Below, in pieces: positions 1 through 9,394 of a stretch of 32,986 bases of DNA; position 1 is the first letter of the stretch; each line of letters opens with the position of its first letter. A program made the position numbers and the translations under genes. A model generated the notes under the pieces. The model searched no databases and was not told the origin of the DNA. It saw only the letters and a program-made list of their open reading frames with translations. Source of the stretch: Symbiodinium natans. Its lineage: Eukaryota; Sar; Dinophyceae; Suessiales; Symbiodiniaceae. The stretch covers positions 363,954 through 396,939 of the forward strand of contig CAJNDS010002486.1 in the NCBI GenBank assembly GCA_905221605.1, read 5' to 3'.

Positions 1-96
1 AAACCCTAAACCCTAAACCCTAAACCCTAAACCCTAAACCCTAAACCCTAAACCCTAAACCCTAAACCCTAAACCCTAAACCCTAAACCCTAAACC
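1..96. repeat. Terminal-type telomere repeat (CCCTAAA)n
   Basis: About 13 near-perfect CCCTAAA units begin at base 1. The C-rich strand reads 5' to 3', the orientation expected at a left chromosome end. This may be the true telomere edge or simply an interstitial tract where the contig ends, because the repeat reappears in inverse orientation only 50 bases later. Confidence 0.9.
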
Positions 97-146
97 AGCA
101 TTCAGGTGTTCCAGTGACTTCCGACACCGCAACGAGGCTGCACCAG

Positions 147-269
147 TTAGGGTTTAGGGCTTAGGGCTTAGGGCTTAGGGCTTAGGGCTTAGGGTTTAGG
201 GTTTAGGGTTTAGGGTTTAGGGTTTAGGGTTTAGGGTTTAGGGTTTAGGGTTTAGGGTTTAGGGTTTAA
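147..269. repeat. Telomere repeat, G orientation, with GGGCTTA variants
   Basis: TTTAGGG units, including a run of about five TTAGGGC variants, face the opposite way to the tract at base 1. The 50-base insert between them (97-146) is open in more than one + frame but too short to call. Confidence 0.9.
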
Positions 270-1552
270 GGTAGCAGTGCAGTGGCCTAAGGCGCAGAAC
301 TGGCCGGGCTGAACGGTTGTGATTCTCTACCGAATTGACGTACTCTGCCCGGCGCTTCCGCCAAGGATCCTCTGCGAGTGGCAGCTGATGCAGGTGTGGG
401 GGGGGGGGGGGGGGGGGGGGGGCAAAGTCCAAACGCTGCGAATGCGAGATGGCCCTGATTACTTAAGCCTTCCTGTGCAGGAGGGAAAGAAGGATCGGAA
501 CCCGCAATACTCTGTCTGTAATCCTTTTTGAAGCCTTTTGCAGGGTGCGGAGTCCCTTCTTGGAGTGGTCCTTCACTAGGACATGGGGGAGTTGCCGCAG
601 GCGTATTGGGGAGTTTGACAGCTTGCCAGGTGCCACTTCACACGTCTTTCTGGAAGCCAAGGAGCAAGCTGCGCAGATTCCTGGTCTTTGCACACATGTA
701 GACTCGGCAGAGGGATGTCTATGCGCTTTTCATCAGGGTCAAAAGCTCACATGAAACAAGCAGGAGACCCAACCATTCGAAGAAGCTCGGCGTGAACATG
801 AATTCATCCCAGTGGCATTTCAGGTAGGCTTTAATTACGCCGTGACGCTTGAGCTCGGCTGTTAGAGTCTTATAATTGGAAAGTCGAGGTGTATTGGCTA
901 TGAATGGCATCCTTTGCCTTTACTGGACCCCTGTCCTTTTCGAAGTCTGTAGAGGAAAGGGTTTCGGGATGTGAGGACTAACGGCCTGACCACATGTCGA
1001 TGTTTATGGCCAAAGCATTTGTGAGGGTGGATGTCCTCCATTATCTTCATCACGACCTGTCCAGTCTGGAAGCAAAGTTATCCACCTCTCTATGACTTCC
1101 TGACGTGTAACCAGAAAATTGACCAGATGCATCGGCCTTATCCCCGTCCGCGGCAGCTTCGTCAGCCTTCTCACCGTTCACGGCGAAAGCACACGGCACG
1201 CCGCACAGTGTCTGCATGGTCACTCAGTTTGTAGGAGGCACACCTCTTGGGCTAATCATGACACAGTCGACTGGGCTGCTGCCACGGCTGTTGCTGTTTT
1301 CCCTCTGCTCTCATGGCTGTCGCCTCAAGTGGTGAGTGGTGAAATAGCGGTGGGTAAACATCAGTAAAATCTCCTGGCAGTGGTGCCATTTTTCCTTTGT
1401 TCAAGGTTAGGTTCCCATAATCATGTCAGCCCTGTCTCACTCAGGATCCGACTCTTTTCCCAGCTGGGGGGACCGAAATTATCAGTGCCCTAAATGTGTA
1501 GCAGATGTATATTTTTATATACATGTGTATATATATATATATATGTATGTAT
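270..1552. other. Stretch without a supported gene
   Basis: It holds a 25-base G homopolymer at 398-422 and a TA-rich microsatellite near 1520-1548. Small ORFs here overlap on both strands with no splice signals or recognisable protein features, so none is called. Confidence 0.5.
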
Positions 1553-1638
1553 GGGGGTTTACGACAATAGGGAACCCCCAATACAGATCCCCTTATCACA
1601 AGGACCCCAATAATGTACCCCTAATTTCGGAAACCCCC
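1553..1638. mobile_element. Short inverted-repeat element, family D copy 1
   Basis: The element starts GGGGGTTTACGACA and ends TTTCGGAAACCCCC. It aligns along its length with 7314-7399: both share GGTTTACGAC at the left, ACAG(A)TCCCC inside, and GTACCCC followed by AAACCCCCA at the right. About 86 bases, no coding capacity, so a MITE-like non-autonomous element is inferred. Confidence 0.6.
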
Positions 1639-1708
1639 ACGTCAATACTTCACCCTAAACCCTCAACCCTTTTTCACAAGGGACTCGACTGCTGCCCTTT
1701 CTGCCCAG

Positions 1709-1778
1709 CCCTCAACCCTAAACCCTAAACCCTGAATCCTAAACCCTAAACCCTAAACCCTAAACCCTAAACCCTAAA
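1709..1778. repeat. Interstitial telomere tract, C orientation
   Basis: CCCTAAA units with a few variants (CCCTGAATCCT). Looser CCCTAAA/CCCTCAA remnants precede it from about 1652. Confidence 0.85.
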
Positions 1779-1833
1779 GCGCCCCTGAACTTGAAGAACA
1801 GTATGACCGGTATTAGTCCCTGCAACGTGGCCT

Positions 1834-1857
1834 GAGTGTCAGCTAGGCGGGTGGCAA
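1834..1857 (+). repeat. GWQ/GGGTGGCAA junction motif, copy 1
   Basis: The motif CAGCTAGGCGGGTGGCAA sits directly before an A-run and a CCCTAAA tract. Similar copies occur near 17065, 20260, 31490 and 32440. In one frame it reads ECQLGGWQK, as in the 31490 copy (ECQLGRWQE). Confidence 0.6.
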
Positions 1858-1865
1858 AAAAAAAA

Positions 1866-1896
1866 ACCCTAAACCCTAAACCCTAAACCCTAAACC
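1866..1896. repeat. Interstitial telomere tract, C orientation
   Basis: Four CCCTAAA units follow an A-run and the GGGTGGCAA motif. Confidence 0.85.
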
Positions 1897-1935
1897 TCCA
1901 TATCAATATTTGTACATATACATCTAAGGGGCCGT

Positions 1936-2016
1936 GGTGGAACAACAGCTGAGGACCTGCTATCTGGCAGCCGAGGCGCCATGCCCGAGCGGCACGTCCA
2001 GCTCTTCCGCTCCTAG
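1936..2016 (+). CDS. Exon-like coding fragment, unknown
   Basis: An open stretch ending in TAG reads GAMPERHVQLFRS at its end. GC-rich third positions suggest real coding sequence. It sits between a C-orientation and a G-orientation telomere tract. No family is recognised, and chance cannot be excluded at this length. Confidence 0.3.
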   Translation, partial: GGTTAEDLLSGSRGAMPERHVQLFRS

Positions 2017-2030
2017 CCTCTGACATGGGG

Positions 2031-2166
2031 CGTTTAGGGCTTAGGGTTTGTTTAGGGTTTAGGTTTTGCTTAGGGTTTAGGGTTTCGGGTTTTTTGCTTA
2101 GGGTTTTTTGCTTAGGGTTTAGGGTGTAGGGTGTAGGGTTTAGGGTTTAGGGTTTAGGGTTTAGGC
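2031..2166. repeat. Degenerate G-orientation telomere tract
   Basis: TTTAGGG units mixed with longer variants such as TTTTTTGCTTAGGG and GGTGTAGGG. The variants look like a decayed tract. Confidence 0.8.
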
Positions 2167-4070
2167 CAACGTATGGTGCAGGTAGGGCGCAGGGTTTACC
2201 AGCGCTCAGGGTTTAAGAGGTTTTGCTACACTACGGGCTCTTCTGGAGGTGTTTGTGAATGGTGACAGTATGTGCCTCGAGTCCGTGTCTACGACTCCTG
2301 CTTCTATTGCTACCACCAGCCAGTACCGCCACTCCCTCTAGGATGACTGAGGCAACCGTTGCTGTGATTGCTCGTGTCTTCGCAACACGGTGGTTGCGAC
2401 ACAGGGTTTCTTGTGGAGGTGCCCATTCCCATGACCCGGAAATAGCCAAGCGCAGGTAACCTGCAGTTCAAGTGGCAATGCTACGATGCCTACTGCCGCG
2501 TTTGTCTCGGCCTTGGGCTGATCCCTGGCCTCAATTGTGCGGTTTCGGCGGTTTGGGTTCGGGTTCATTGAACCGCAATAACAGTATTAAGAGCTATTCA
2601 GAACAGTACTGCTTGTCTGAAGAGCAATGATAGGGTGGAAAGTAGCAGGGTATTCGTCATATTCGGAGAAATGGTAGCAACAGCAGTCATAAAGCTGACA
2701 ATGGTCGGAATAGTAATAACATGAATAGTCCTTGTAATAGTTATGTAACAATCGTCACGGTAGTACTAGCAAAGCCTAAGGCGGTGTGCCTGAAGTTTGG
2801 GTAGCTAGCGCCCTTTTGCCAGATTGGCTCCCGCCCATGTGAAAGCAGCTTTCTGGGTCGCCACGCGCCCCTTAGCCTTCATATCATACCACCTTTCATA
2901 TGAATGTCACTGAATCATTGGGCAAGGTCATATAAACATTGTTCAATTTATGAACTTGGGTAAATCGTAACAAGCCGCCGCTCCGTCTAGGACTCCTCTG
3001 ACACCCTGAGTATTGCAGGTGGTGTCTTACTTGGAAGCGCTCTTCATGGTGGGAATTGAGGGCGACAGCCCTAAACCCAAAAAGCTTGAGGCAGGGTTTA
3101 GTTTAGGGCTCCAGCTTATATGAGTTTAGGGCCCGAGGGTGTGGAGCCTAATGCTGCAAACTTTATAGTTTCTTAGTGTTATGGGATGCTCTGGGTGGGT
3201 GCATGAAAACAAGCTCGACTAGTGAATGCTGGGACTTGCGATGCTGAACCCTAAACCCCAACACCCTAAATGCCTCGATTGGCTTGTCCGAGTGTGAGCG
3301 ATCAAACCCTGAACCTTGCCAAGAAGTGACGAAGTCGCCGACTCGACCGAGGAACCACATCCTCCAAGCCATGACATACTACTGCATCTGCCATGCTCTG
3401 GTGGAGAACCAGACTCCCACATTGGGGCTGGCATTGGTTGCTGCTTGGACATAGCAGCCATACTAGCAGTGCTAATGTCTGTATCCAGGGTGCTGAGTAC
3501 TTGTCGGAGTGGCTGTAGTCCTCCGAGGATTGGAGTGTTACCAATCGGAAATGCATGAGGGAACGTCTGGTTAGCGGTTGGCTTCCTTTTCCACGGACGC
3601 GCTGATGATCATTCAGGGCGATATGCATCATATAGAGGCTTAGGGGAACTGTCTACGACTATCCGTCAGTGGCTCATCCAGCCCATGCAGGTTCTTTTCC
3701 AGGCAGCGACAATCTTTGTTGCTTTCCTGGACTTAGCGGGACTTCAACACCGGGAGATCATCACGGTGCAGATCGTCAGCAGCTTGCCTGCAGAGATGAG
3801 AGGCGGAAGAAGCCAAATGTGCCTGACCCGCCCAAGGGTTCCTGACAGGCGTTTTGCTTGCTGGCATGTGTAGACACACCTTTGTGGCAGGTTTGAAGGT
3901 GTCCCTTGGCTGCTAGAAGTGTTGGGCGTCTACGTCTTGGCTATGATGGTGCAGGGTGGCACCTCAACGGTACCCGAAAACGCCCAATGAAGGCCTATTC
4001 GCTTTGCTTCGGGTCTCGGATCTTGCAAGCCTTCAAAGCACACACAACGGACACCATTTCTATTTCCTAG
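2167..4070. other. Long stretch with no confident gene
   Basis: Short ORFs occur on both strands (for example 3685-3873 +, 3302-3631 -) but none has a recognisable motif or splice context. Small telomere remnants lie near 3070-3105 and 3247-3270. A recurrent 30-base motif ends at 3300. Confidence 0.4.
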
Positions 4071-4222
4071 GCCGATGGGGAATTGAGCGGATCGGTGGGA
4101 TTCAGGACTGCGCCCATCAGCTCAGACTCATGAGCGGAGCCTTACAACCCGAAGCATGTCGGCCGAGACGTGATATGCGGGCTGAGCCAAAGTATGGGTT
4201 CTTTTCTGGATCGTTACCGTAA
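4071..4222 (+). CDS. Exon-like coding fragment, unknown
   Basis: A good acceptor (TATTTCCTAG) precedes an open stretch of 50 codons reading RWGIERIGGIQDCAHQL at its start and ending in TAA. The frame has moderately GC-rich third positions. A telomere tract follows 22 bases downstream. Could be a terminal exon; family unknown. Confidence 0.35.
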
Positions 4223-4244
4223 ATTGCTTAAACGTTCTTCTCAT

Positions 4245-4296
4245 AAACCCCAAACCCTAAGCCCTAAACCCTAAACCCTAAACCCTAAACCCTAAG
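4245..4296. repeat. Interstitial telomere tract, C orientation
   Basis: CCCTAAA units ending CCCTAAG, which would serve as a splice acceptor for the open stretch that follows. Confidence 0.85.
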
Positions 4297-4433
4297 CCCC
4301 ATAAAAGAACCAAGAACACCACCTTAGAGTGCCATGCTGGAGGCATCGTTCCTAGCATTGTCACCGCCCTGGAAGTCTCGTTCTCTCAGCGAGATGAGCT
4401 TGGTCAGCTGCTACCACAGCAGGAGCGGAGTTT
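4297..4433 (+). CDS. Exon-like fragment filling a telomere-flanked piece
   Basis: The whole 137-base piece between a CCCTAAA tract and a TTTAGGG tract is open in one + frame. It includes GGIVPSIVTALEVSFSQRDE and then LGQLLPQQERSF. The left edge is CCTAAG, a possible acceptor; the right edge runs into GGTTTAGG. Amino-acid make-up is that of an ordinary soluble protein. Family not recognised. One of the clearest examples of coding sequence capped by inward-pointing telomere repeats. Confidence 0.45.
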
Positions 4434-4513
4434 TGGGTTTAGGGTTAGGGTTTAGGGTTCAGGGTTAGGGTTCAGGGTTTAGGGTTTAGGGTTTAGGGTT
4501 TAGGGTTCAGGGA
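4434..4513. repeat. Interstitial telomere tract, G orientation
   Basis: TTTAGGG units with occasional GGTTAGGG and GGTTCAGGG variants. Confidence 0.85.
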
Positions 4514-4516
4514 GCC

Positions 4517-4550
4517 TTTCCTAGCTGAAATCAGGAGTCTGGGTTCAAGA
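4517..4550. repeat. Spacer repeat E, copy 1
   Basis: TTTCCTAGCTGAAATCAGGA followed by GTCTGGGTTC matches 15679-15711 at about 26 of 30 positions. In both places the spacer lies just after a G-orientation tract, with more TTTAGGG-like sequence beyond, so the whole arrangement may have been copied. Confidence 0.65.
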
Positions 4551-4892
4551 GGGTTTTTAGGGAGCAAGAGCAGGTTGAAGGCTGCAGGGTTCAGGGCTTG
4601 AAGAGGTTGACCCTGGACCAGGGTTGCGTGAACCCGGAAGGATGTCTGGAATCCAAGCCGCTGTGAAGCAGAGAGTCGGGCAAGCAGACGTTCAGAAACA
4701 CCGCCTGCGCACAAGAGCAACAGATTTACACATTGCATGCCGGAAGTTCCGAACATGACAGCGCAGCAGTCGCAGCAAAAACTCGCCAAACGATGGGGGC
4801 TCACTCGGCAAGGACTACAAGCTGTCTCCGCTTAGCTTTCTGTGCCATGCCATGTGGCTGGAGTGGCTTGGGCCGCACGCGAGACGCGTTGA

Positions 4893-4984
4893 ACCCTAAA
4901 CCTAAGGGTTTAGGGTTTAGGGTTTAGGGTTTAGGGTTTAGGGTTTAGGGTTTAGGGTTTAGGGTTTAGGGTTACGGTTTAGGG
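4893..4984. repeat. Head-to-head telomere junction, mostly G orientation
   Basis: One and a half C-orientation units (4893-4904) run directly into about eleven TTTAGGG units, giving an inverted junction with no insert between. Confidence 0.85.
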
Positions 4985-5137
4985 CGTGCTCGTCTGGCAG
5001 TCATCAAGTCCGGATTCATTCGGCTTCAGGGCGTGATATTGGGCAGGAGGAGGAGGTACTGTAAGCCATAGACGGACATATCCCGACTGTCAGTGGTCCC
5101 GCAGGTGTGTTTGACTGGGAGGCAGCCGGAACCCTGA

Positions 5138-5308
5138 GCATCTATCCTCTATCTTCAAGAAGCGGACCCCCCTGATTCCTCTGCTTCCCAAGAGAAAGAC
5201 GAAGGCTTTGGCTTCGCATTGCCTGGCCCAGTGGGGCGGAGGCTCCAGATGATGTTGTCCTACTTTTCGGATGCAGAGTTTCAGGCTTTAGTGGGCGGCT
5301 TACCCTAA
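5138..5308 (+). CDS. Exon-like coding fragment, unknown
   Basis: Fifty-six open codons end in TAA. The stretch contains EKDEGFGFALPGPVGRRLQM and then MLSYFSDAEFQALVGGLP, which looks like a structured protein segment with an amphipathic helix. There is no start codon, so it would be a 3'-terminal exon. Family not recognised. Confidence 0.4.
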   Translation, partial: ASILYLQEADPPDSSASQEKDEGFGFALPGPVGRRLQMMLSYFSDAEFQALVGGLP

Positions 5309-5918
5309 ACACGAAACCCGGCCTAAATGGCTGTTCGCTGCAGATAGGGGCCTATTCCAGAATCCAGGTTTATCGTCTGCGGGAGTCCCTAGGATTCATG
5401 AAGGCTTGCGCTTGTTTCTGCCTGGGGGTGAGCGTCCTAGAAGTAGAGTTTGGGCCTGTGCTTGTTTTTTCTCCGGTTTCTGTGTCCTACGGGTTCGCAC
5501 GGGCTGCTGTGCTTCTTCTGATCTGCATCTTCCAGTGCCCTGGCAACTCGCATGCCCTTAGTCCTCTCCCCCTCCCCATGGTAGTATGAAGAAACCCCAA
5601 AAACCCCAAAAGCTTTTCAGCAATAGGGGGGGTTCTTATCAAAACAGCCCTTCCTCGTAGCAGCTTGCTGGCTCAGTCATAGAGCAGGTTTCAAGCTTTA
5701 GGGCTACTAGGCTTGAGGCCTCGCCTAGGGGGTTGCCAGGTGAGTTGCTCGTGGGTACCAGGTTTGGGGATAACACAAGGCGTACATGGGGGAATAGAAG
5801 GTATAATGTGCAAGGGCTTATGATGGACCCCCCCCCCCCTCCCCTGCTTGAAAACAACCCTAGAATCCTTAGAAGCCCTCCTTGCCTGCCGGTGTGCCAC
5901 TGCGAGCGTCGAAGCCCA
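5309..5918. other. Stretch without a supported gene
   Basis: A 63-codon ORF at 5398-5589 and overlapping ORFs from 5639 are seen, but frames compete on both strands. A short C-run lies at 5828-5838. Confidence 0.4.
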
Positions 5919-5934
5919 CCATTTCTGGCTCAAG
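5919..5934 (+). other. Possible relic dinoflagellate spliced leader
   Basis: CCATTTCTGGCTCAAG equals the 3' part of the dinoflagellate spliced leader (CCATTTTGGCTCAAG, recalled from the literature) apart from one inserted C. It lies 135 bases before the start of an intronless ORF. Retroposed dinoflagellate mRNAs are known to keep leader relics, so this could mark a retrogene. The leader's first bases (CCGTAG) are not matched. Confidence 0.4.
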
Positions 5935-6068
5935 GCCAGCCGTAGAGACTTCAAAGACAAGGAGTCTGCTGTGTGTCGTTCCGAAACTGTCAAGCTTTTG
6001 GGAACGACTCTCTTCTTAGACCCTGAAAAGGCACCGAAAAGTCGGCACAACCCAGGGTTTTTGCGCCC

Positions 6069-6875
6069 ATGGCGCTCGTCTCACCCCCGCCCTGTCAGAC
6101 ATCTCCCCTTCCCCATTCAGCTCAGACAGCTCCACTCCTGCGTCCGACGCGACCGTGGCCAGAGGCCCGAGGTGGCATTGGTGGCATCGCGGGCTCGAGC
6201 TTTGTACGTGTTGCTGCTGCTGTTTGCGGCTTTGTGTCAGGAAGATCTGTCTCAAGACCCGCGACGAAAGATGCCTTGGGCTTGGGGCGGTGGCGCCGGA
6301 CATCGCGGAGAGCGGAGGGTCGCGTACTGGAGATGTCCGCAGAGAAATCGAAGTCAGTGCTGGTGTCGAATGCCACGGTAGCTGGCATGAATGATCTGAT
6401 GAAGCGCGAGGCTGTGACCATCTTGGCGGCCGGCGCAGAGAAGACCGAGGAGGTGGAAGGCAAGAAGGGCATGTGGCATGCCTACATGAAGCCCACCAGC
6501 ATGGGTACCTGGAAGAATCAGGCCAGGCTCACGTGCAAGCTGGTGCTAGAGGCCGGGGCCGTCAATGTCGAGGTTGTTAGCCTCGAAGTCGGCAGCTGGG
6601 ACAAAGACCTGCAACAGTTCAAGTTCGAAAAGTTCGATGCGAAATCCTTCAGCCTCAACTGGCAGAACAGCATGACCTGGAGAGAGGCAGGTGTGGATCT
6701 GTCCGTGCAGCATGTTTCTCGTGGCTCGATGCGATTGGTAATTCCTTGGTGGTTTCCTCTTCCGGACTCTGTGGTCAAGGCCGCATTTCAAGCAGGGATC
6801 CGGTACATGATCTCAGACGGGCAGTCCAAGATTGCAGCTGCAACGAGTCAGAGGTATGCCGCCGCAGAGCGGTGA
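6069..6875 (+). CDS. Intronless ORF, possible DUF1997-like plastid protein
   Basis: A 268-residue ORF, the second longest in the window, with no intron. Residues about 1-85 are rich in Pro, Arg, Ser and Ala with a short hydrophobic patch (SSFVRVAAAVCGFVSG), as in an organelle-targeting leader. From about residue 112 it reads like a compact alpha/beta domain: WHAYMKPTSMGTWKNQ, LVLEAGAVNVEVVSLEVGSW, and near the end MRLVIPWWFPLPDSVVKAAF. The last segment recalls DUF1997 (chloroplast/cyanobacterial START-like proteins of unknown role); this is memory-based. Residue 89 (Met, base 6333) is an alternative start that would drop the leader. Third positions are GC-rich. Together with the leader-like match upstream, a retroposed origin is possible. 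Confidence 0.65.
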   Translation: MALVSPPPCQTSPLPHSAQTAPLLRPTRPWPEARGGIGGIAGSSFVRVAAAVCGFVSGRSVSRPATKDALGLGRWRRTSRRAEGRVLEMSAEKSKSVLVSNATVAGMNDLMKREAVTILAAGAEKTEEVEGKKGMWHAYMKPTSMGTWKNQARLTCKLVLEAGAVNVEVVSLEVGSWDKDLQQFKFEKFDAKSFSLNWQNSMTWREAGVDLSVQHVSRGSMRLVIPWWFPLPDSVVKAAFQAGIRYMISDGQSKIAAATSQRYAAAER

Positions 6876-7091
6876 CGTGCCGGACATGGTTTGACACGGC
6901 GAAGTAGTCGGGGGCGCTGAGTCCCCTGCTAGTTCCTGCTAGCCAGACATGCGCTGCTCAACCGAGACTGTCCGAAGCCTTGACGAGAGTCCTTGAATCC
7001 TTAACCCTGAGCCCCGCTCGGCACCCTAAGCCCTCTCAAACCGGGAAACCCTCGACCCTCGGAACCTGTAAGTCCTACTCCTGGACTGCAG

Positions 7092-7164
7092 GAGAAACTG
7101 GCCCAGCTGCCCCGGAGATTTCGCCAGGCCGTTTCGCCAGAGCATTCCGGTTTGAGCTCACTAG
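7092..7164 (+). CDS. Exon-like coding fragment, unknown
   Basis: After the acceptor-like CTCCTGGACTGCAG the sequence reads EKLAQLPRRFRQAVSPEHSG and then meets a TTTAGGG tract. Short and of unknown family. Confidence 0.3.
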
Positions 7165-7313
7165 GGTTTAGGGTTGAGGGGAAAAGGGTTTAGGGTTTAG
7201 GGTAGGCATTTGGGGTGGAAGAAGTCTAGGGAGAGCCCGTCGTGGGCCCTCGTTGACTCTCTGGTTTGGGAGAGGATTTGATATCTGCAGGCCGCAGTGG
7301 GGCTATCAAGCAT

Positions 7314-7399
7314 GGTTTACGACCACAAGGGACCCATAAAACAGTCCCCAAGTAGTAGGATTCCCTTCTAGTAAGGTACCCCGAGTGTCGTAAACCCCC
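7314..7399. mobile_element. Short inverted-repeat element, family D copy 2
   Basis: GGTTTACGAC at the left is the reverse complement of GTCGTAAACC at the right. The interior aligns with 1553-1638. It has no coding capacity. This is the better-preserved copy, with intact terminal inverted repeats of 10 bases. Confidence 0.65.
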
Positions 7400-7764
7400 A
7401 ACTCCTGAGCCTTAGCCCTACCTCACTGGCTTCGACGGTGGTGTGGTTGCCTCGAGCTGTTCAGGTCCATTGTAGGAAGCCAAGGAAAGGCTCGGGCCTT
7501 GTGCTAAGCACATCTGAGTATAGGACGCAGACAACAGCAGTGGCATGACTCTATGGGACACACAGACAAGCTCTCGGTTTAGGGCTCAAGGTGTACCCTG
7601 AACCCTAAACCTAAACAAAGCGGGGTGGGGCAGAGCTCACAAATCAAGAGCCCAGCAGGAGGAAAGAGAGGGGTGCTTCAAAAAGGGTGAGGGGGGAGGT
7701 TCAGGGTTTAGGGTTGTCAGGGGTCAAAAAAAGGGGAAGTAGAGCCTGGGAGCAATGAGTCTAG

Positions 7765-7908
7765 ATGCATAAAAAAAAGGGCAGCGAATTTGAGAAGCAG
7801 GTCCTCTTCCTGGATCCCTTTGGGGATGCGCTGAACTGGGATCCCAATCATGTGGCCTGGGCCCTACACTGCGGCAGGCATGTCTGGGGTTCTTCTGAAG
7901 GGGTTTAG
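7765..7908 (+). CDS. Exon-like coding fragment, unknown
   Basis: Forty-seven open codons contain EFEKQVLFLDPFGDALNWDP then NHVAWALHCGRHVWGSS. The acidic/aromatic pattern looks strongly protein-like. It runs straight into a TTTAGGG tract, whose TAG closes the frame. An ATG at 7765 is in frame but follows a TAG and an A-run, so an internal exon with an unseen acceptor is as likely. Family unknown. Confidence 0.45.
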   Translation: MHKKKGSEFEKQVLFLDPFGDALNWDPNHVAWALHCGRHVWGSSEGV

Positions 7909-7947
7909 GGTTTAGGGTTTAGGGTTTAGGGTTTAGGGTTTAGGGTG
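7900..7947. repeat. Interstitial telomere tract, G orientation
   Basis: Six TTTAGGG units directly after the exon-like piece. Confidence 0.85.
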
Positions 7948-8102
7948 ATTGTAGTATTTTTGGGGCATATAAGGGGGCAGGAAATCCCCACATTGAGGAG
8001 AAGCGGAGTTTCTTTCTTTGCATCGCGCGTCACCGGAAGGGCAGGTCAAACCAGGCTATTTGGGAGGCGGGAGGCGGGAGTTCTCACAGTGAAGCCCAGT
8101 GC

Positions 8103-8258
8103 AACCCTAAACCCTAAACCCTAAACCCAAAACCCTAAACCCTAAACCCAAAACCCTAAACCCTAAACCCAAAACCCTAAACCCTAAATCCTAAGCCCTA
8201 AACCCTAAACCCTAAACCAAAAACCCAAAACCCAAAACCCTCAACCCTAAACCCTAAA
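8103..8258. repeat. Interstitial telomere tract, C orientation, with a higher-order pattern
   Basis: CCCTAAA units interrupted regularly by CCCAAAA variants, giving a roughly 21-22 base higher-order period (two normal units plus one variant) at 8120-8180. Confidence 0.85.
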
Positions 8259-8404
8259 CACCCATGTATGGCCCCGGATTTGCGCTCAGGGGCGCTCGAG
8301 ATGCCGTCTAATTTGAGGTGTGCTCGGCTGAAGCCGAAGCTCCGTCACAACTCACATTGGGGCTGTGGGGTTTTCCTCTCTCTCAGACGTGGTTTTACCC
8401 GCAG

Positions 8405-8451
8405 CTCTTGTATAGCAAAGCCAGCGAACGAAGCCATCAGCTTCGCACCAG
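8405..8451 (+). CDS. Exon-like fragment with good acceptor
   Basis: A pyrimidine-rich lead and GGTTTTACCCGCAG precede LLYSKASERSHQLRTR. The stretch ends at CCAG next to GGTTTAGGG. Too short for a family call. Confidence 0.35.
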
Positions 8452-8475
8452 GGTTTAGGGTTTAGGGTTTAGGGT
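8451..8475. repeat. Short telomere tract, G orientation
   Basis: Three TTTAGGG units directly after the exon-like piece. Confidence 0.8.
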
Positions 8476-8570
8476 TGGCAATTCGGACATTTCATGCCAA
8501 GGGATAGACTTGCCTAAACCCCCAATCCCGAAAGCCCGAAACCAGAGAAGCCACTGAGCCCGAAATCCTC

Positions 8571-8643
8571 CCTAGACCCTAAATCCTAAACCCTAAACAC
8601 TCACCCTAAACCCCAAACCCCAAGCCCCAAACCCCAAACCCCA
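8571..8643. repeat. Degenerate telomere tract, C orientation
   Basis: CCCTAAA units grading into CCCCAAA and CCCCAAG units. Confidence 0.8.
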
Positions 8644-8815
8644 TACACATCGGAGCCCGAGGCTCCCGGTGATGCGCGGTCCTGGTTCGAGGCCTTAGAC
8701 TGCGCAGAAAGAAGATGGGAACCCAAATGATTCGAGCATGCTCTCTTAGCGCTTTTCGGGTCCATCCTGGGATGGGAGATGGAAGGGCCTCGAGCTTCCG
8801 GTGTGTACTGGCCAG

Positions 8816-9007
8816 GTAGCAGCAACCGTCAACCCCCCCCTCCAGAAACTGGGAACCAAAGCTTCGGTCCTGGAGCCACCGAGCATTCTGAGCACTGCGA
8901 GCTGTTTCGAGGCCCTGAACGAAGAGGACGTCACGTCCCAGGCGGCGGCGATGCATGCGGTGCTGCCCTTGGCATTGTTGGCACGGCACAACCCCGCTGA
9001 CATTACT
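8816..9007 (+). CDS. Exon-like coding fragment, unknown
   Basis: After a CAG the frame reads VAATVNPPLQKLGTKASVLE, later TASCFEALNEEDVTSQAAAM and HAVLPLALLARHNPAD. Strongly GC-biased third positions and balanced composition suggest a real exon. The 3' limit is uncertain: a GT occurs after GACATTACT. Overlapping ORFs exist on the other strand. Confidence 0.4.
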
Positions 9008-9273
9008 GTTTGCTTAAGAACCCAACAAACAAAGCAATATTCTTCCCTATAAGGGTAATAAGGGAATTATTTCTTTTTTGATGTTTGGGGGTTGCTAAGC
9101 AACTAGTAGGACAGGGTTGGTGAGCTGAACCGAGGTCAGACCTTTCCGATGTCGCGCTACCAAACAACTTCTGACCCGCATGCCATGCTAGCGAAAGCAC
9201 CAGAGACGCGAAGCATGTGGGGTTGTCTATCAGAGGTTCTAAAAGCTACGTGCCTCCGAAGGGACTGAATCTT

Positions 9274-9394
9274 GAGATGTTCCCCCGGCTACTAACATTC
9301 CTTGGTAGGGATAATAATAATAGTAGTAATAACAATAACAATAACAATAATAATAAAAACAATAATAATAATCATCATCATAATAATAATAATA
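9274..9394. repeat. (AAT)n-type microsatellite next to a family B element end
   Basis: GAGATGTTCCCCC...TACTAACATTCCTTGG (from 9274) resembles the left end of the family B inverted-repeat element. It runs into an A/T-rich AAT/AAC/CAT microsatellite (9309-9394). The element's right end is not found. Predicted poly-Asn and poly-Ile ORFs here are artefacts. Confidence 0.5.

Noticed and set aside
6122-6791. Minus-strand ORFs opposite the 268-codon gene
   Set aside because: Shadows of the + ORF in GC-rich DNA; the + product has better composition and a domain-like end.
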